Source: CAJCIY01 sp964245825 (GTDB lineage: Bacteria > Actinomycetota > Actinomycetes > Mycobacteriales > CAJCIY01). From it: DNA of 64,000 nt. Below the pieces are notes generated by a model that saw only the letters and a list, made by a program, of their open reading frames with translations, was not told the origin of the DNA and did not search any database. The position numbers and the translations under genes are program-made. This document shows positions 33,035-40,952 of this stretch, one piece after another (within the stretch, counting starts at the first letter, position 1; each line of letters begins with the position of its first letter). The stretch covers positions 98,188 to 162,187 of the forward strand of contig CAXTNT010000008.1 in assembly GCA_964245825.1 (NCBI GenBank). Direction: 5' to 3'.

Positions 33035-33346
33035 GCTCGGGGTTTTCGACGTTGTGCACGCGCATCGGGCCGATGGCGGTGGGCGGGCTCGGGGTTTTCG
33101 ACGTTGTGCACGCGCGGCTGGCCCGATGGCGGTGCACGCGCGGCTGGCCCGATGGCGGTACGCGCGCGCCGGGCCGATGGCGGTGGCCGTGCTCGGGGTT
33201 TTTGACGTTGTGCACGCGCATCGGGCCGATGGCGGCGGCCGTGCTCGGGATTTTCGACGTAGTGCACGCGCGGCTGGCCCGATGGCGGTGCACGCGCGGC
33301 TGGCCCGATCGCGGTACGCGCGCGCCGGGCCGGCCCGTACTCGGCG
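33035..33346. repeat. 52-bp-periodic tandem repeat block, two 156-bp units
   Basis: A core starting GCTCGGGGTTTTCGACG occurs at 33035, 33087, 33191 and 33243. The distances are 52, 104 and 52, so the register is a strict multiple of 52 bp. Cells 33139-33190 and 33295-33346 lack the core but share CGCGGCTGGCCCGAT...GCGGTACGCGCGCG. The block is therefore two copies of a 156-bp unit (33035-33190 and 33191-33346), nearly identical apart from a decayed last arm. GTGCACGCGC recurs throughout. It fills most of the roughly 400-base gap between the PilP-like gene and aroC; I see no gene there. Confidence 0.85.
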
Positions 33347-33401
33347 CGGGCCGGGGCGCCGGTGCGCGTCCGGGGGGCGCCGGCGGTGAGAGGATCACCG
33401 C

Positions 33402-34580
33402 GTGCTGCGCTGGCTGACCGCGGGGGAGTCCCACGGCCCTGCGCTGGTGGGGGTGCTCGAAGGCTTGCCCGCCGGGACCGCCGTGACCACCCGCGAGGTC
33501 GGTGACGCGCTCGCCCGCCGACGGCTCGGCCACGGCCGCGGCGCGCGGATGTCCTTCGAGCGCGACCAGGTCACCTTCCTCGGCGGCGTACGCCACGGGC
33601 TGACGATCGGCGCTCCGGTGGCCGTGCAGGTGGCCAACACCGAGTGGCCCAAGTGGGAGCAGGTGATGGCCGCCGACCCGGTCGACGCCGACGTGCTCGC
33701 CGGGCTGGCCCGCAACGCCCCGCTGACCCGACCGCGGCCCGGGCATGCCGATCTCGTCGGGATGCAGAAGTACGGCTTCGACGACGCCCGCCCGGTGCTC
33801 GAGCGCTCCTCCGCCCGGGAGACCGCGGCGCGGGTCGCTCTCGGCGCCGTCGCGCGCGCCTTCCTGGCCCAGGCGCTAGACGTCGTCGTCGTCAGCCACG
33901 TCGTCCGCATCGGCGCGGTGGCTGCCGCCGACGACCTCGAGCCGCCCGGTCCGCACGACACCGAGGCCGTCGATGCGTCGCCCGTCCGGGCCTTCGACGC
34001 CGAGCTCGGCGCGCGGATGGTCGAGGAGGTCGACGCCGCCCGTCGGGACGGCGACACCCTCGGCGGCGTCGTGGAGGTGCTGGCCTACGGGCTGCCGCCG
34101 GGCCTGGGCAGCCACGTGCACTGGGACCGCCGGCTCGACGCCCGCCTCGGCGCGGCGCTGCTGGGCATCCAGGCCATCAAGGGCGTGGAGGTCGGTGACG
34201 GCTTCGCCACGGCCGGACGCCGCGGCAGCGCCGCCCACGACGAGATCGACTACGACGGCGCCCTGCACCGGCGTACGGGCCGGGCGGGCGGCACCGAAGG
34301 CGGGATGAGCACCGGCGAGGCGCTGCGGGTCCGCGCCGCCATGAAGCCGATCAGCACGGTGCCGCGGGCGCTCGCCACGATCGACGTCGCGACGCGGGAG
34401 CCGGCCGTGGCGATCAACCAGCGCTCGGACGTCTGCGCGGTGCCCGCCGCGGGGGTGGTGGCGGAGGCCATGGTCGCCCTGGTCCTCGCGGACGCGGCCG
34501 TGGAGAAGTTCGGGGGCGACAGCGTGGTCGAGACCCGACGCAACGCCCGGGCGTACCTCGACGCGATGCCGATCCGCTGA
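33402..34580 (+). CDS. aroC: Chorismate synthase
   Basis: Anti-1,4-elimination of phosphate from EPSP to chorismate, using reduced FMN. The 392-residue length is normal. Signatures: GESHGPALVGVLEGLPAG at the N-terminus, GRGARMSFERDQVTFLGG, RPGHADLVGMQKYGFDDARP and RSSARETAARVALGAVA. The GTG start at 33402 is the first sensible codon after the repeat block. The stop shares a base with the aroK start (TGATG). First gene of the aroC-K-B-Q operon. Confidence 0.97.
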   Translation: MLRWLTAGESHGPALVGVLEGLPAGTAVTTREVGDALARRRLGHGRGARMSFERDQVTFLGGVRHGLTIGAPVAVQVANTEWPKWEQVMAADPVDADVLAGLARNAPLTRPRPGHADLVGMQKYGFDDARPVLERSSARETAARVALGAVARAFLAQALDVVVVSHVVRIGAVAAADDLEPPGPHDTEAVDASPVRAFDAELGARMVEEVDAARRDGDTLGGVVEVLAYGLPPGLGSHVHWDRRLDARLGAALLGIQAIKGVEVGDGFATAGRRGSAAHDEIDYDGALHRRTGRAGGTEGGMSTGEALRVRAAMKPISTVPRALATIDVATREPAVAINQRSDVCAVPAAGVVAEAMVALVLADAAVEKFGGDSVVETRRNARAYLDAMPIR

Positions 34581-35077
34581 TGCCACCCCGCGTGGTCCTC
34601 GTCGGCGCTCCCGGGGCAGGCAAGACGACGGTCGGCCGGCTCGTCGCCAGCCGGCTCGGCGTGGCCTTCCGCGACACCGACCTGGACGTGGCCGCCGCCG
34701 CGGGCAAGACCGTGGCCGAGGTGTTCCTCGACGACGGCGAGGCGGTCTTCCGCGCCGCCGAGGCGGCCGCGGTCGCCGCGGCGCTGGCCGAGCACGACGG
34801 GGTGCTAGCTCTCGGCGGTGGGGCCGTGCTCGACGCTGCGACGCGGGCGGCCCTGACCGGTGCCACCGTCGTACATCTGGAGGTAGGCCTCGCCGACGCG
34901 GCGAGCCGGGTCGGCCTCAGTGGTGCCCGGCCGGTCCTGACGATGAACCCGCGCGCCACCCTCAAGGTGCTCCTCGAGCAGCGGGCGCCGCTCTACGCCG
35001 AGGTCGCGACGGCGGTGGTGGCCACGGACGGTCGTGGTCCCGAGGCGGTCACCGACGACGTGCTGGCGGCGCTGTGA
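34580..35077 (+). CDS. aroK: Shikimate kinase
   Basis: ATP-dependent phosphorylation of shikimate at the 3-OH. The 165-residue protein has P-loop GAPGAGKTTVG, shikimate-binding FRDTDLDV, FRAAEAAA (the FRxxE region), the GGGAV loop and the lid region RPVLT. Start and stop overlap aroC and aroB, so the operon is tightly coupled. Confidence 0.95.
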   Translation: MPPRVVLVGAPGAGKTTVGRLVASRLGVAFRDTDLDVAAAAGKTVAEVFLDDGEAVFRAAEAAAVAAALAEHDGVLALGGGAVLDAATRAALTGATVVHLEVGLADAASRVGLSGARPVLTMNPRATLKVLLEQRAPLYAEVATAVVATDGRGPEAVTDDVLAAL

Positions 35078-36135
35078 CGACGCGCATTCCGGTGACGCCC
35101 GCGGGGTCGCCGGCGTACGAGGTCGTGGTCGGCCGCGGTGTCCGGGCCGAGCTGGCCGTGCACCTGGACGGCGCGACCCGGGTCCTGCTGGTGCACGCGC
35201 GACCGCTCGCCCGCTCCGCCGACGAGATGGCGGAAACTCTGCGGGCCAAGGGTTTCCAGGTACGGGTGACCGACCTGCCCGACGGTGAGGGGGCCAAGAG
35301 CGCCGCCCAGGCGGAGCGGTTGTGGGCCGAGCTCGCGGCGCTGGGCGCCACCCGCGAGGACGCCGTCGTCGGGCTGGGCGGGGGGGCGGTGACCGACGTC
35401 GCGGGCTTCGCCGCCGCGACCTGGCTGCGCGGCGTCCGCGTCGTGGCCGTCCCGACGACCCTGCTCGGCATGGTCGATGCGGCGGTCGGCGGCAAGACCG
35501 GCATCAACACCGCGGCGGGCAAGAACCTGGTCGGCGCCTTCCACCAGCCGGCGGCCGTGTTGTGCGACCTGGACCTGCTGGCGACGCTGCCGGCTGCTGA
35601 CCTGGTGGCGGGTCTGGCCGAGGTCGTGAAGTGCGGCTTCGTCGCCGATCCCGCGATCCTCGACCTGCTGGCCGACGACCCCACCGGTGCCAAGCACCTC
35701 GCGGAGTTGGTCGAGCGCTCGGTCGCGGTGAAGGCCCGCGTCGTCACCGCGGATGCCCGGGAGTCGGGTCTGCGGGAGGTGCTCAACTACGGCCACACCC
35801 TGGGCCATGCGCTCGAGCTGCGGGAGGGGTACCGCTGGCGGCACGGCGACGCGGTGGCCGTCGGCATGGTCTTCGCCGCCGCGCTGGCCCGCCGCGCCGG
35901 GCGGCTGGACGACGCGACGGCGGCCCGGCACGGCGAGGTGCTCCGCGCCGTCGGCCTGCCGACCACGTACGACGCGGGTGCGTGGCCGGAGCTGCGGGCG
36001 GCGATGGCGCTGGACAAGAAGACCCGCGGACACGTGTTGCGGTTCGTCGTCCTCGACGGGCTGGCCCGCCCCGGCCGACTGGAAGGGCCGGACGAGACGC
36101 TGCTGGCCGAGGCATACGCGGAGGTGGCGCGGTGA
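35074..36135 (+). CDS. aroB: 3-Dehydroquinate synthase
   Basis: NAD- and Zn/Co-dependent cyclisation of DAHP to 3-dehydroquinate. The 353-residue protein shows DGEGAKS, the NAD loop GLGGGAVTDVAGFAAATW, the catalytic VGGKTGINTAAGKNLVGAFHQP and the metal-binding ELVERSVAVKARVV and NYGHTLGHALE. GTG 35074 overlaps the aroK stop. Confidence 0.96.
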   Translation: MTTRIPVTPAGSPAYEVVVGRGVRAELAVHLDGATRVLLVHARPLARSADEMAETLRAKGFQVRVTDLPDGEGAKSAAQAERLWAELAALGATREDAVVGLGGGAVTDVAGFAAATWLRGVRVVAVPTTLLGMVDAAVGGKTGINTAAGKNLVGAFHQPAAVLCDLDLLATLPAADLVAGLAEVVKCGFVADPAILDLLADDPTGAKHLAELVERSVAVKARVVTADARESGLREVLNYGHTLGHALELREGYRWRHGDAVAVGMVFAAALARRAGRLDDATAARHGEVLRAVGLPTTYDAGAWPELRAAMALDKKTRGHVLRFVVLDGLARPGRLEGPDETLLAEAYAEVAR

Positions 36136-36554
36136 GGGTGCTGGTGTTGAACGGGCCGAATCTCGGTCGGCTCGGCGTGCGCGAGCCCGACCTCTACGGC
36201 ACGGCCACGTACCAGGACCTGGTGACGGCCTGCGAGGCCGCCGCCGCCGAGCTCGGACACGGCGCGCAGGTACGGCAGACCGACGACGAGGCCACCATGA
36301 TCGGCTGGCTGCAGGCCGCGTCGACCGACTGCGACGCCCTCGTGCTCAACCCCGCCGCCTGGACCCACACCAGCGTCGCGCTGCGCGACGCGGCGGCGCT
36401 GCTGACGGTGCCCTTCGTGGAGGTGCACCTGTCGAACCCGCTGGCCCGCGAGGAGTTCCGGCACGTGTCCTACACCGCCGGGCTGGCCCGTGGCCTGGTG
36501 GCCGGGTTCGGGATCGACTCCTACCGGCTGGCGATCAGGGCCCTGCTGGCCTGA
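36132..36554 (+). CDS. aroQ: Type II 3-dehydroquinate dehydratase
   Basis: Dehydrates 3-dehydroquinate to 3-dehydroshikimate through an enolate. The 140-residue protein has the type II opening VLVLNGPNLGRLGVREPDLYG (residues 3-23), including the catalytic Tyr on the flexible lid, LNPAAWTHTSVALRDA and EVHLSNPLAREEFRHVS with the catalytic His. GTG 36132 overlaps aroB. Last gene of the aro operon; the next gene has its own operator-like site. Confidence 0.95.
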   Translation: MRVLVLNGPNLGRLGVREPDLYGTATYQDLVTACEAAAAELGHGAQVRQTDDEATMIGWLQAASTDCDALVLNPAAWTHTSVALRDAAALLTVPFVEVHLSNPLAREEFRHVSYTAGLARGLVAGFGIDSYRLAIRALLA

Positions 36555-36570
36555 CGACGCCGCCGGGTGT

Positions 36571-36592
36571 ATGCTTGCCGAAAGGCAAACAT
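36571..36592. promoter_or_regulatory. MarR-type operator
   Basis: A perfect inverted repeat TTGCC-GAAA-GGCAA (36575-36588) extends to ATGCTTGCC...GGCAAACAT with one mismatch. It lies 11 bases before the ATG of the marR-like gene, overlapping or just downstream of where its promoter should be. This is the expected place for autorepression. Confidence 0.65.
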
Positions 36593-36603
36593 CGGAGGCG
36601 GAT

Positions 36604-37116
36604 ATGACGGTTGCGGCCCGCACGGACGCCGGATCGGATGTCGGGCCGGACGCCGGCTCGGACGCCGGATTGGACCTGGCATCGGACGTCGAGGCCGTCG
36701 CCCGGCTGCGGATCGCGCTCGCCCGGGTGTCGCGGCGGCTGCGCAGCGTGCCTGCCGGCCAGGGCCTGACACCGACCCAGCTCTCGGTGCTCGCCGCAGT
36801 CGTCCGGGGGGGCACCGTCCGCCTGTCGGAACTCGCTGCCAGCGAGGACGTCAACCCCACCATGCTCTCGCGCGTCGTGGCCAAGCTCGAGGCCGACGGC
36901 CTGCTCACCCGTACGCCGGACGGGGCCGATGCCCGTGCGGTCGTCGTCACCGCGAGCACCGCCGGCCGGCGACGGCACGAGCGGATCCGCGCGGAGCGGA
37001 CGCAGGCCGTGATCGGCGTGCTGGCCGGTCTGGACGCGGATCACGTACGGGCCCTGCTGGCGGCCATCCCGGCGCTCGAGGAACTGGCGAGCGCCCTGCA
37101 GGAGCGCCCCGCGTGA
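36604..37116 (+). CDS. MarR-family regulator
   Basis: A 170-residue winged helix-turn-helix protein. After a 30-residue Asp/Gly-rich N-terminal tail come the dimer helix (VARLRIALARVSRRLR), the HTH (LSELAASEDVNPTMLSRVVAKLEADGLL) and the wing (RTPDGADARAVVV). ATG 36604 has CGGAGGCGG upstream; an ATG at 36571 in the same frame lies inside the palindrome and is less likely. It is coupled to the MFS gene by GTGA overlap, so it probably represses the pair and responds to a transporter substrate. Confidence 0.9.
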   Translation: MTVAARTDAGSDVGPDAGSDAGLDLASDVEAVARLRIALARVSRRLRSVPAGQGLTPTQLSVLAAVVRGGTVRLSELAASEDVNPTMLSRVVAKLEADGLLTRTPDGADARAVVVTASTAGRRRHERIRAERTQAVIGVLAGLDADHVRALLAAIPALEELASALQERPA

Positions 37117-38423
37117 AGTCGCTCACCCGTCGGGCAGCCGAGTCCAGGACCTTCGCGGCGCTGGCCATCCCGAACTACCGTCGCTACACCGCGGGGCAGG
37201 CCGTCTCGCTCATCGGCACCTGGATGCAGACCGTCGCGCAGTCCTGGCTGATCTTCCAGATCACCGGGTCGGGCACCGACGTCGGGCTGCTCGTCGCCGT
37301 TCAGATGCTGCCGGTGCTGGTGTTCGGGCCCTACGCCGGGGTGGTCGCCGACCGGGTCGACAAGCGGCGGCTGATGGTGGCGCTCCAGGCGATGATGGGG
37401 GTGCTCGCCCTGGTGCTGGGCGTGCTCACCGTGACCCATGTCGTCACGGTCACGGAGATCTTCGTCCTCGCCCTGCTGCTCGGGTTCAACAACACCTTCG
37501 AGAACCCCGCCCGTCAGACGTTCGTCCTGGAGATGGTCGGCCCGGGGGACCTGCGCAACGCCGTCACCCTGAACTCGGTGCTGGTCAACGCGGCGCGGGC
37601 GATCGGCCCTGCGGTCGCCGGCATCCTGATCTCCACCGTCGGCACCGGCGTCTGCTTCCTGGTGAACGCCGCCAGCTTCGTCGCGGTCGTCTTCTCGCTC
37701 GCGACCATGGACACCGCCGCGCTGACACCGTCGCCGCCTTCGGGTCGGGCCAAGGGGCAGCTGCGGGAGGGCCTCGGCTACGTCCGGCGTACGCCGGAGC
37801 TCGCGGTGCCGCTGGTGATGATGGGGCTGGTCGGCTGCTTCGCGTACGAGTTCCAGGTCACGCTGCCGGTCCTGGCCAGTCACACCCTGCACGGCGACGC
37901 CAGCACGTACGGGTTCCTGACCGCCGCGATGGGGGTGGGCGCCGTGGTCGGCGGGCTCTGGACCGCCGGACGGGGCAGGACGGGGATGCGCTCGATGGTG
38001 ACCACGGCGGCCGTCTTCACCGTCGTCCTGACCCTCGCGGCGCTCGCCCCGAACGAGCCGCTGGCACTGGTCGCGATGCTGTTCGTGGGGGCCGCGAGCG
38101 TCGCCTTCCTGTCGATCGGCAACTCCACGCTCCAGCTCGCCGCCGCCCCGACGATGCGCGGCCGGGTGATGGCCCTGTGGGCGGTGGCCTTCCTGGGGTC
38201 CACCCCGATCGGCGGCCCGGTGGCCGGCTACGTCGCCGAGCACCTCGGCGGCCGGGCCGGCCTCGGCCTGGGCGCCGTCGCGTGCCTCGTCGCCACGGTC
38301 GGCGGACTGCTCGTCATGCGGCGGCTGCGTCCCGGCGGCAGGCTCGGCGACGGCTCCGCGAACTCCGGACAGGCCCCGGCGGCCGAGCTCGAGCTGGCAG
38401 GTCCGGCACTCGCCCGCCGGTAG
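37113..38423 (+). CDS. MFS exporter (EntS/DHA3-like)
   Basis: A 436-residue transporter with about twelve helices. The N-terminus (IPNYRRYTAGQAVSLIGTWMQTVAQSWLIF) and the loop VVADRVDKRRLMV match DHA3/enterobactin-exporter type MFS proteins. The motif NTFENPARQTFVLEMVG is characteristic of this group. GTG 37113 overlaps the marR-like stop. It likely exports a toxic or siderophore-like small molecule under MarR control; substrate unknown. Confidence 0.88.
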   Translation: MKSLTRRAAESRTFAALAIPNYRRYTAGQAVSLIGTWMQTVAQSWLIFQITGSGTDVGLLVAVQMLPVLVFGPYAGVVADRVDKRRLMVALQAMMGVLALVLGVLTVTHVVTVTEIFVLALLLGFNNTFENPARQTFVLEMVGPGDLRNAVTLNSVLVNAARAIGPAVAGILISTVGTGVCFLVNAASFVAVVFSLATMDTAALTPSPPSGRAKGQLREGLGYVRRTPELAVPLVMMGLVGCFAYEFQVTLPVLASHTLHGDASTYGFLTAAMGVGAVVGGLWTAGRGRTGMRSMVTTAAVFTVVLTLAALAPNEPLALVAMLFVGAASVAFLSIGNSTLQLAAAPTMRGRVMALWAVAFLGSTPIGGPVAGYVAEHLGGRAGLGLGAVACLVATVGGLLVMRRLRPGGRLGDGSANSGQAPAAELELAGPALARR

Positions 38424-38433
38424 GCTCGAACGC

Positions 38434-38997
38434 GTGGCGACGACCAACGACCTGAAGAACGGCATGACGCTGTCCCTCGACGGCCAGCTCTGGAACGTGG
38501 TCGAGTTCCAGCACGTCAAGCCGGGCAAGGGCGGGGCCTTCGTGCGTACGACCCTCAAGAACGTCACCAGCGGCAAGGTCGTCGACAAGACCTTCAACGC
38601 CGGCACCAAGGTCGACGTCGCCAACGTCGACCGGCGCGAGATGACCTACCTCTACCGCGACGGCGTGGACTTCGTGTTCATGGACGGCGAGACCTTCGAC
38701 CAGATCCCGATCGGCGCGCAGGTCGTGGGCGGCGCCGCGGACTACCTGCTGGAGAACGCGACCGCGCAGGTCGCGATGCACGACGAGGCGCCGCTGTATG
38801 TGGAGCTGCCCGCGAGCGTGGAGCTGGTGATCAGCCACACCGACCCCGGCCTGCAGGGCGACCGCTCGACCGGCGGCAACAAGCTGGCGACGCTGGAGAC
38901 CGGCGCGACCGTGCAGGTGCCGCTGTTCCTCACCACCGGCGAGCGCATCAAGGTCGACACCCGCGACGGTCGCTACCTCGGCCGCGTCAACGGCTGA
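38434..38997 (+). CDS. efp: Elongation factor P
   Basis: Relieves ribosome stalling at polyproline motifs. The 187-residue, three-domain protein has KNGMTLSLDGQLWNVVEFQHVKPGKGGAFVRT with the loop lysine in PGKGG near residue 31, the EF-P signature region around HTDPGLQGDRSTGG and the C-terminal VDTRDGRYLGRVNG. It starts at GTG 38434. The nusB start codon follows directly after its stop codon. Confidence 0.96.
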   Translation: MATTNDLKNGMTLSLDGQLWNVVEFQHVKPGKGGAFVRTTLKNVTSGKVVDKTFNAGTKVDVANVDRREMTYLYRDGVDFVFMDGETFDQIPIGAQVVGGAADYLLENATAQVAMHDEAPLYVELPASVELVISHTDPGLQGDRSTGGNKLATLETGATVQVPLFLTTGERIKVDTRDGRYLGRVNG

Positions 38998-39471
38998 GTG
39001 ACCGCCCGCCGCAAGGCGCGCAAGCGCGCGCTCGACGTCCTTTTCGAGGCCGACCAGCGCGGGCTGGAGGTGCTGGACGTGCTGCGCATCCGGCGCGCCT
39101 CGGGCGACCCGCCGGTTGCCGCGTACGCCGTGGAGCTGGTGGAAGGCGTCGCGGCGCACCGCGACGAGATCGACGCCCTCGTCGGTGCTGCGCTCGCGGA
39201 CCGGTGGACGCTCGGCCGGCTCCCTGCGGTGGACCGGGCGATCCTGCGCCTGGGTGCCTGGGAGCTGCGGTTCGGTGCCGTCGAGGATGGCGTGGCGATC
39301 AGCGAGGCGGTGGGCCTGGCCGCCGATCTGTCGACCGACGAGTCCCCGGCGTACGTGAACGGGGTGCTGGCCGCGGTGGCCCGGGCGCCTGCCGGCGAGC
39401 GGCCCGACCCGGTGTCCGTGGCGGCGCCGCTGCCGGCCGTGCTCCCCGACGGTGCGGTCCGGCTCGAGTAG
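38998..39471 (+). CDS. nusB: Transcription antitermination factor NusB
   Basis: A 157-residue all-helical protein that binds boxA RNA with NusE for rRNA antitermination. Conserved segments: ARRKARKRALDVLFEADQRG, ADRWTLGRLPAVDRAILRLG and EDGVAISEAVGLAADLSTDE with SPAYVNGVLAAV. GTG 38998 is immediately after the efp stop. It converges on bldD with only three bases between stops. The efp-nusB-bldD order is usual in actinobacteria. Confidence 0.94.
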   Translation: MTARRKARKRALDVLFEADQRGLEVLDVLRIRRASGDPPVAAYAVELVEGVAAHRDEIDALVGAALADRWTLGRLPAVDRAILRLGAWELRFGAVEDGVAISEAVGLAADLSTDESPAYVNGVLAAVARAPAGERPDPVSVAAPLPAVLPDGAVRLE

Positions 39472-39474
39472 GGG

Positions 39475-39972
39475 CTACTCCGCCGCGACGGCGCCACGGG
39501 CGTCGGGGCTGACCACTCCCCAGGAGATGAGCTGCTCGCACAGCCGCGCAGGGCTGTCGTCGTAGATCACCGCGAGCGAGCGCAGATCTTCCTGCCGGAT
39601 CGACAGCACCCGGCCGTTGTAGTCGCCGCGCTGGCTCTGGATGGTCGCGGCGTAGCGCGACAGCGGGGCGCCCGCGTCGATGTCGACCGCGGCCAGCCGC
39701 TCGAGGTCCAGCACGATGCGCGGCAGCGCGTCGCGGGGCGGGGCCGGCGTGGCCCGGGCGTCGGGCAGCAGCTCACCGGCCGGCACGCCGTAGAACTCGG
39801 CCAGCTCGGCGAGCTTCTCCACGTTGACGTTCCGGTCGCCCCGCTCGTACGAACCGACGACGACCGCCTTCCAGCGGCCCTTGGACTTCTCCTCGACGCC
39901 GTGCAGGGACAGGCCCTGCTGACCGCGGATCGCCCGCAGTCGGGCACCCAACGCCTTGGTGTAAGCGGACAT
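39475..39972 (-). CDS. bldD: Developmental regulator BldD (c-di-GMP-responsive)
   Basis: A 165-residue DNA-binding protein with an XRE-type HTH (LRAIRGQQGLSLHGVEEKS...VVVGSYERGDR) and a C-terminal effector domain. The c-di-GMP signature RGD-X8-RQxD is intact: R115-G116-D117 and R126-Q127-E128-D129. In Streptomyces, BldD dimers tied by tetrameric c-di-GMP repress sporulation genes. ATG 39972 gives the standard MSAYTKALGARLR start with GAGGAG upstream. A promoter-like sequence lies about 200 bases upstream. Confidence 0.95.
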   Translation of the reverse strand: MSAYTKALGARLRAIRGQQGLSLHGVEEKSKGRWKAVVVGSYERGDRNVNVEKLAELAEFYGVPAGELLPDARATPAPPRDALPRIVLDLERLAAVDIDAGAPLSRYAATIQSQRGDYNGRVLSIRQEDLRSLAVIYDDSPARLCEQLISWGVVSPDARGAVAAE

Positions 39973-40164
39973 GCGCGACAAGCTCCTCGGGTCGGGCCGC
40001 CCAAGCGGGCGTCATGGGCCCGGCGCCGGTCTCACCCCTCGCTCGACCGGGACGTGTCGGGAGCCGGCTCGCAACTGCGGCCGCCTCGCCGACGTGGTGA
40101 CCGTCCGTTCCCGGTGTCCTCGCGTCGCCGCGTGGCCGGGACTTCTGCCCGGCTACGGAGAGTG

Positions 40165-40194
40165 ACGGTATGGGGCGGCATGGCGGAGAGTCAA
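40165..40194 (-). promoter_or_regulatory. bldD promoter candidate
   Basis: Minus strand: TTGACT (40194-40189), an 18-base spacer, then TACCGT (40170-40165), a TANNNT-type actinobacterial -10. An AGTGA half-site lies at its edge and could serve autoregulation by BldD. Confidence 0.5.
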
Positions 40195-40273
40195 GGCGCA
40201 GCGGGCGAACGGCGCGATCGTGTCCCCCGAACGGCGGCACCATCGCCACGAACGGCCCAACGGCCGCCTCTGC

Positions 40274-40279
40274 TAGCCT
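40274..40279 (+). promoter_or_regulatory. pyrR -10-like sequence
   Basis: TGCTAGCCT has the TANNNT form of actinobacterial -10 elements, about 60 bases before the pyrR start. No convincing -35 is seen. Confidence 0.35.
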
Positions 40280-40307
40280 CGCGGGCGAGCTTCCCCTCCT
40301 TTAACGA

Positions 40308-40326
40308 CCTGTCCCGAGAGGCAGGG
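40308..40326 (+). promoter_or_regulatory. PyrR-binding RNA hairpin at the pyrR ribosome-binding site
   Basis: CCTG (40308-40311) pairs with CAGG (40322-40325), presenting a TCCCGAGAGGC loop region that matches the PyrR-binding consensus UCCNGNGAGGY. The ribosome-binding site GGGAAGGAG begins at the 3' end of the hairpin. No terminator/antiterminator pair is evident, so UMP-dependent PyrR binding would block translation of the operon rather than attenuate transcription, as known for mycobacterial pyr operons. Confidence 0.65.
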
Positions 40327-40337
40327 AAGGAGATCGC

Positions 40338-40952
40338 ATGAGTCCGCCCACCCGCCCGCCCGCAGGGGCCGGCGTCCGCCCGGTCACCGGTGACCGGGCC
40401 GCCGCGCGGCCCGTCCTGGACGGTCCGGCCGTCGGTCGCATCCTCGCCCGCATCGCGCACGAGGTGCTCGAGCGCACCGGCGGCGAGAACCTCGTCCTTC
40501 TCGGCATCCCCACCCGAGGCGTGTCGCTCGCCCGCCGGCTCGGTGCCCTCTGCGCACAGTTCGGGGACGTTCGGGTGCCGGTCGGTTCCCTCGACGTCAC
40601 CATGTACCGCGACGACCTCGCCCTGCGCGGGGTCCGTGCCCTGGCCGCCACCGACCTCCCGCCCGCCGGCGTCGACGGCGCCACCGTCGTCCTCGTCGAC
40701 GACGTGCTGTTCTCCGGGCGTACGGTCCGGGCCGCCCTGGACGCGCTCTCCGACCTCGGCCGGCCGCGCGCCGTGCAGCTGGCGGTGCTGGTTGACCGCG
40801 GCCACCGCGAGCTGCCGATCCGGGCCGACTACGTCGGCAAGAACATCCCCACCTCGCTCGCCGAAACCGTGCACGTCCTGCTGGGCGAGGACGACGGCCA
40901 GGACGCGGTCCTGCTCGGGCCGGCCGACCTGGTGCGGGCGGCGATCGCGTGA
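40338..40952 (+). CDS. pyrR: Pyrimidine operon regulator / uracil phosphoribosyltransferase
   Basis: A 204-residue PRTase-fold RNA-binding protein. The PRPP loop VVLVDDVLFSGRTVRAALDAL is intact (residues about 116-136), as are IPTRGVSLARRL and the ending VGKNIPTSL. PyrR binds pyr mRNA when UMP is high and has weak UPRT activity. ATG 40338 follows AAGGAG overlapped by the PyrR hairpin. Its stop overlaps the pyrB start (GTGA), so regulation can pass down the coupled operon. Confidence 0.95.
   Translation: MSPPTRPPAGAGVRPVTGDRAAARPVLDGPAVGRILARIAHEVLERTGGENLVLLGIPTRGVSLARRLGALCAQFGDVRVPVGSLDVTMYRDDLALRGVRALAATDLPPAGVDGATVVLVDDVLFSGRTVRAALDALSDLGRPRAVQLAVLVDRGHRELPIRADYVGKNIPTSLAETVHVLLGEDDGQDAVLLGPADLVRAAIA

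Larger units (their letters stand above)
39973..40337. other. 365-base gap between divergent bldD and pyrR
   Basis: No gene is seen. It contains a bldD promoter candidate (40165-40194), AGTGA half-sites resembling part of a BldD box (for example at 40161-40165, touching that -10), a TAGCCT -10-like sequence for pyrR, and a PyrR-binding hairpin next to the pyrR start. Confidence 0.6.

Noticed and set aside
33035..33346. CRISPR array
   Set aside because: Repeats are regularly spaced, but the intervening sequence is itself repeated rather than unique, and there are no cas genes.
33054..33389. Open frames across the 52-bp repeats
   Set aside because: 52 is not a multiple of three, the predicted peptides are low-complexity Arg/Gly/Ala strings, and there is no ribosome-binding site.
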